Part shown: positions 5,019-5,264 of the stretch, piece by piece
Numbering within the stretch: position 1 is the stretch's first letter
Layout of the letters: each line of letters starts with the position of its first letter
Source: Kofleriaceae bacterium
Lineage (GTDB): Bacteria > Myxococcota_A > Polyangia > Haliangiales > Haliangiaceae
Reading direction: 5' to 3'
Assembly (NCBI GenBank): GCA_024642805.1
Contig: JAHEAK010000424.1
Span: 1-5,264 of the forward strand
Length of the DNA stretch: 5,264 nucleotides
Translations under genes and position numbers: made by a program
The notes under the pieces: generated by a model
What the model saw: only the letters and a program-made list of their open reading frames with translations
Database searches by the model: none
Told to the model about the DNA's origin: nothing

Positions 5019-5264
5019 ATGCTCAGGCATCTGCGAGTCACCAACTTCGCCATTCTCTCCGACGTCAGCATCGAACTGGGCGAGGGCTTCAACGTCCTCA
5101 CCGGCGAGACCGGCGCCGGCAAGTCCCTCATCGTCGAGGCGGTCAACCTTCTGCGTGGCGGTCGCGCGAGCGCCAACATTCCGCGCGCGGGCGCAGAGGA
5201 AGCCGTGGTCGAGGCTATCTTCGAGCTCACCGATTTGTCGCGAGATGGAGTCGTTGCTCTCCTG
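5019..5264 (+). CDS. recN: DNA repair protein RecN, N-terminal part (3'-partial)
   Basis: RecN is an SMC-like ATPase that acts early at DNA double-strand breaks in recombinational repair. The 82 visible codons start MLRHLRVTNFAILSDVSIEL, the typical opening of RecN, and hold the Walker A motif GETGAGKS (29-36) followed by LIVEAVNLLRGGRAS, which fits the family. Full-length RecN is about 550-570 residues, with a long coiled coil and a C-terminal Walker B half that lie beyond the window. The start is fixed by AGGAG nine bases upstream. It is the second gene after nadK and probably shares its promoter. In E. coli recN is strongly SOS-induced; no LexA box lies in the short nadK-recN gap, so any such control here would act upstream of nadK or inside nadK. 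Confidence 0.95.
   Translation, partial: MLRHLRVTNFAILSDVSIELGEGFNVLTGETGAGKSLIVEAVNLLRGGRASANIPRAGAEEAVVEAIFELTDLSRDGVVALL

Noticed and set aside
4122..5030. A 302-codon minus-strand open frame covering all of nadK
   Set aside because: It is exactly antisense to a clear NAD kinase, has no recognisable family features, and long antisense frames are common in GC-rich genes with strong third-position bias.

Overview
The window looks like a chromosomal stretch from a GC-rich (by eye about 60% G+C) Gram-negative bacterium, most likely a myxobacterium-like deltaproteobacterium (Myxococcota or a relative). The clues are the order rplM-rpsI-argC, a nadK-recN pair, and a secreted lipoprotein whose tail is rich in Asp-Ala-Gly-Pro / Asp-Gly-Gly-Pro. 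This placement is inferred from gene content and style; the window holds no rRNA or other decisive marker. I see no tRNA, CRISPR array, insertion sequence, integrase or phage gene.

Layout. Bases 1-1095 (+) hold the C-terminal part of a DUF4246 protein, a family best known from fungi that looks like an Fe(II)/2-oxoglutarate-type oxygenase; its start lies left of the window. It converges on argC (1143-2210, -), and the short gap holds a GC-rich inverted repeat. On the minus strand, reading right to left, come a promoter (3367-3341), rplM (ribosomal protein L13), rpsI (S9), tandem hairpins that probably end the ribosomal unit, and after about 240 bp argC (arginine biosynthesis). Transcribed away from rplM is a lone lipoprotein gene (3470-4075, +) of unknown function, whose last codons form a terminator-like hairpin. 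An AT-richer gap of about 67 bp follows, then nadK (4143-5006) and the first 82 codons of recN, arranged as an operon.

How the parts fit together. rplM and rpsI are a translationally coupled ribosomal pair. nadK and recN are a common pair joining NADP supply with double-strand-break repair. In both pairs the upstream gene's TAG stop lies inside the downstream Shine-Dalgarno sequence (TAGGA). argC is the third enzyme of arginine synthesis and probably has its own transcription or reads through from the ribosomal genes.

Most of the window is ordinary core genome and I do not see an undescribed multi-gene system in it. The items most worth a second look are the bacterial DUF4246 protein, a weak LexA-like site before nadK-recN, the lipoprotein tail that doubles as a terminator, and the absence of TGA among the six visible stop codons.
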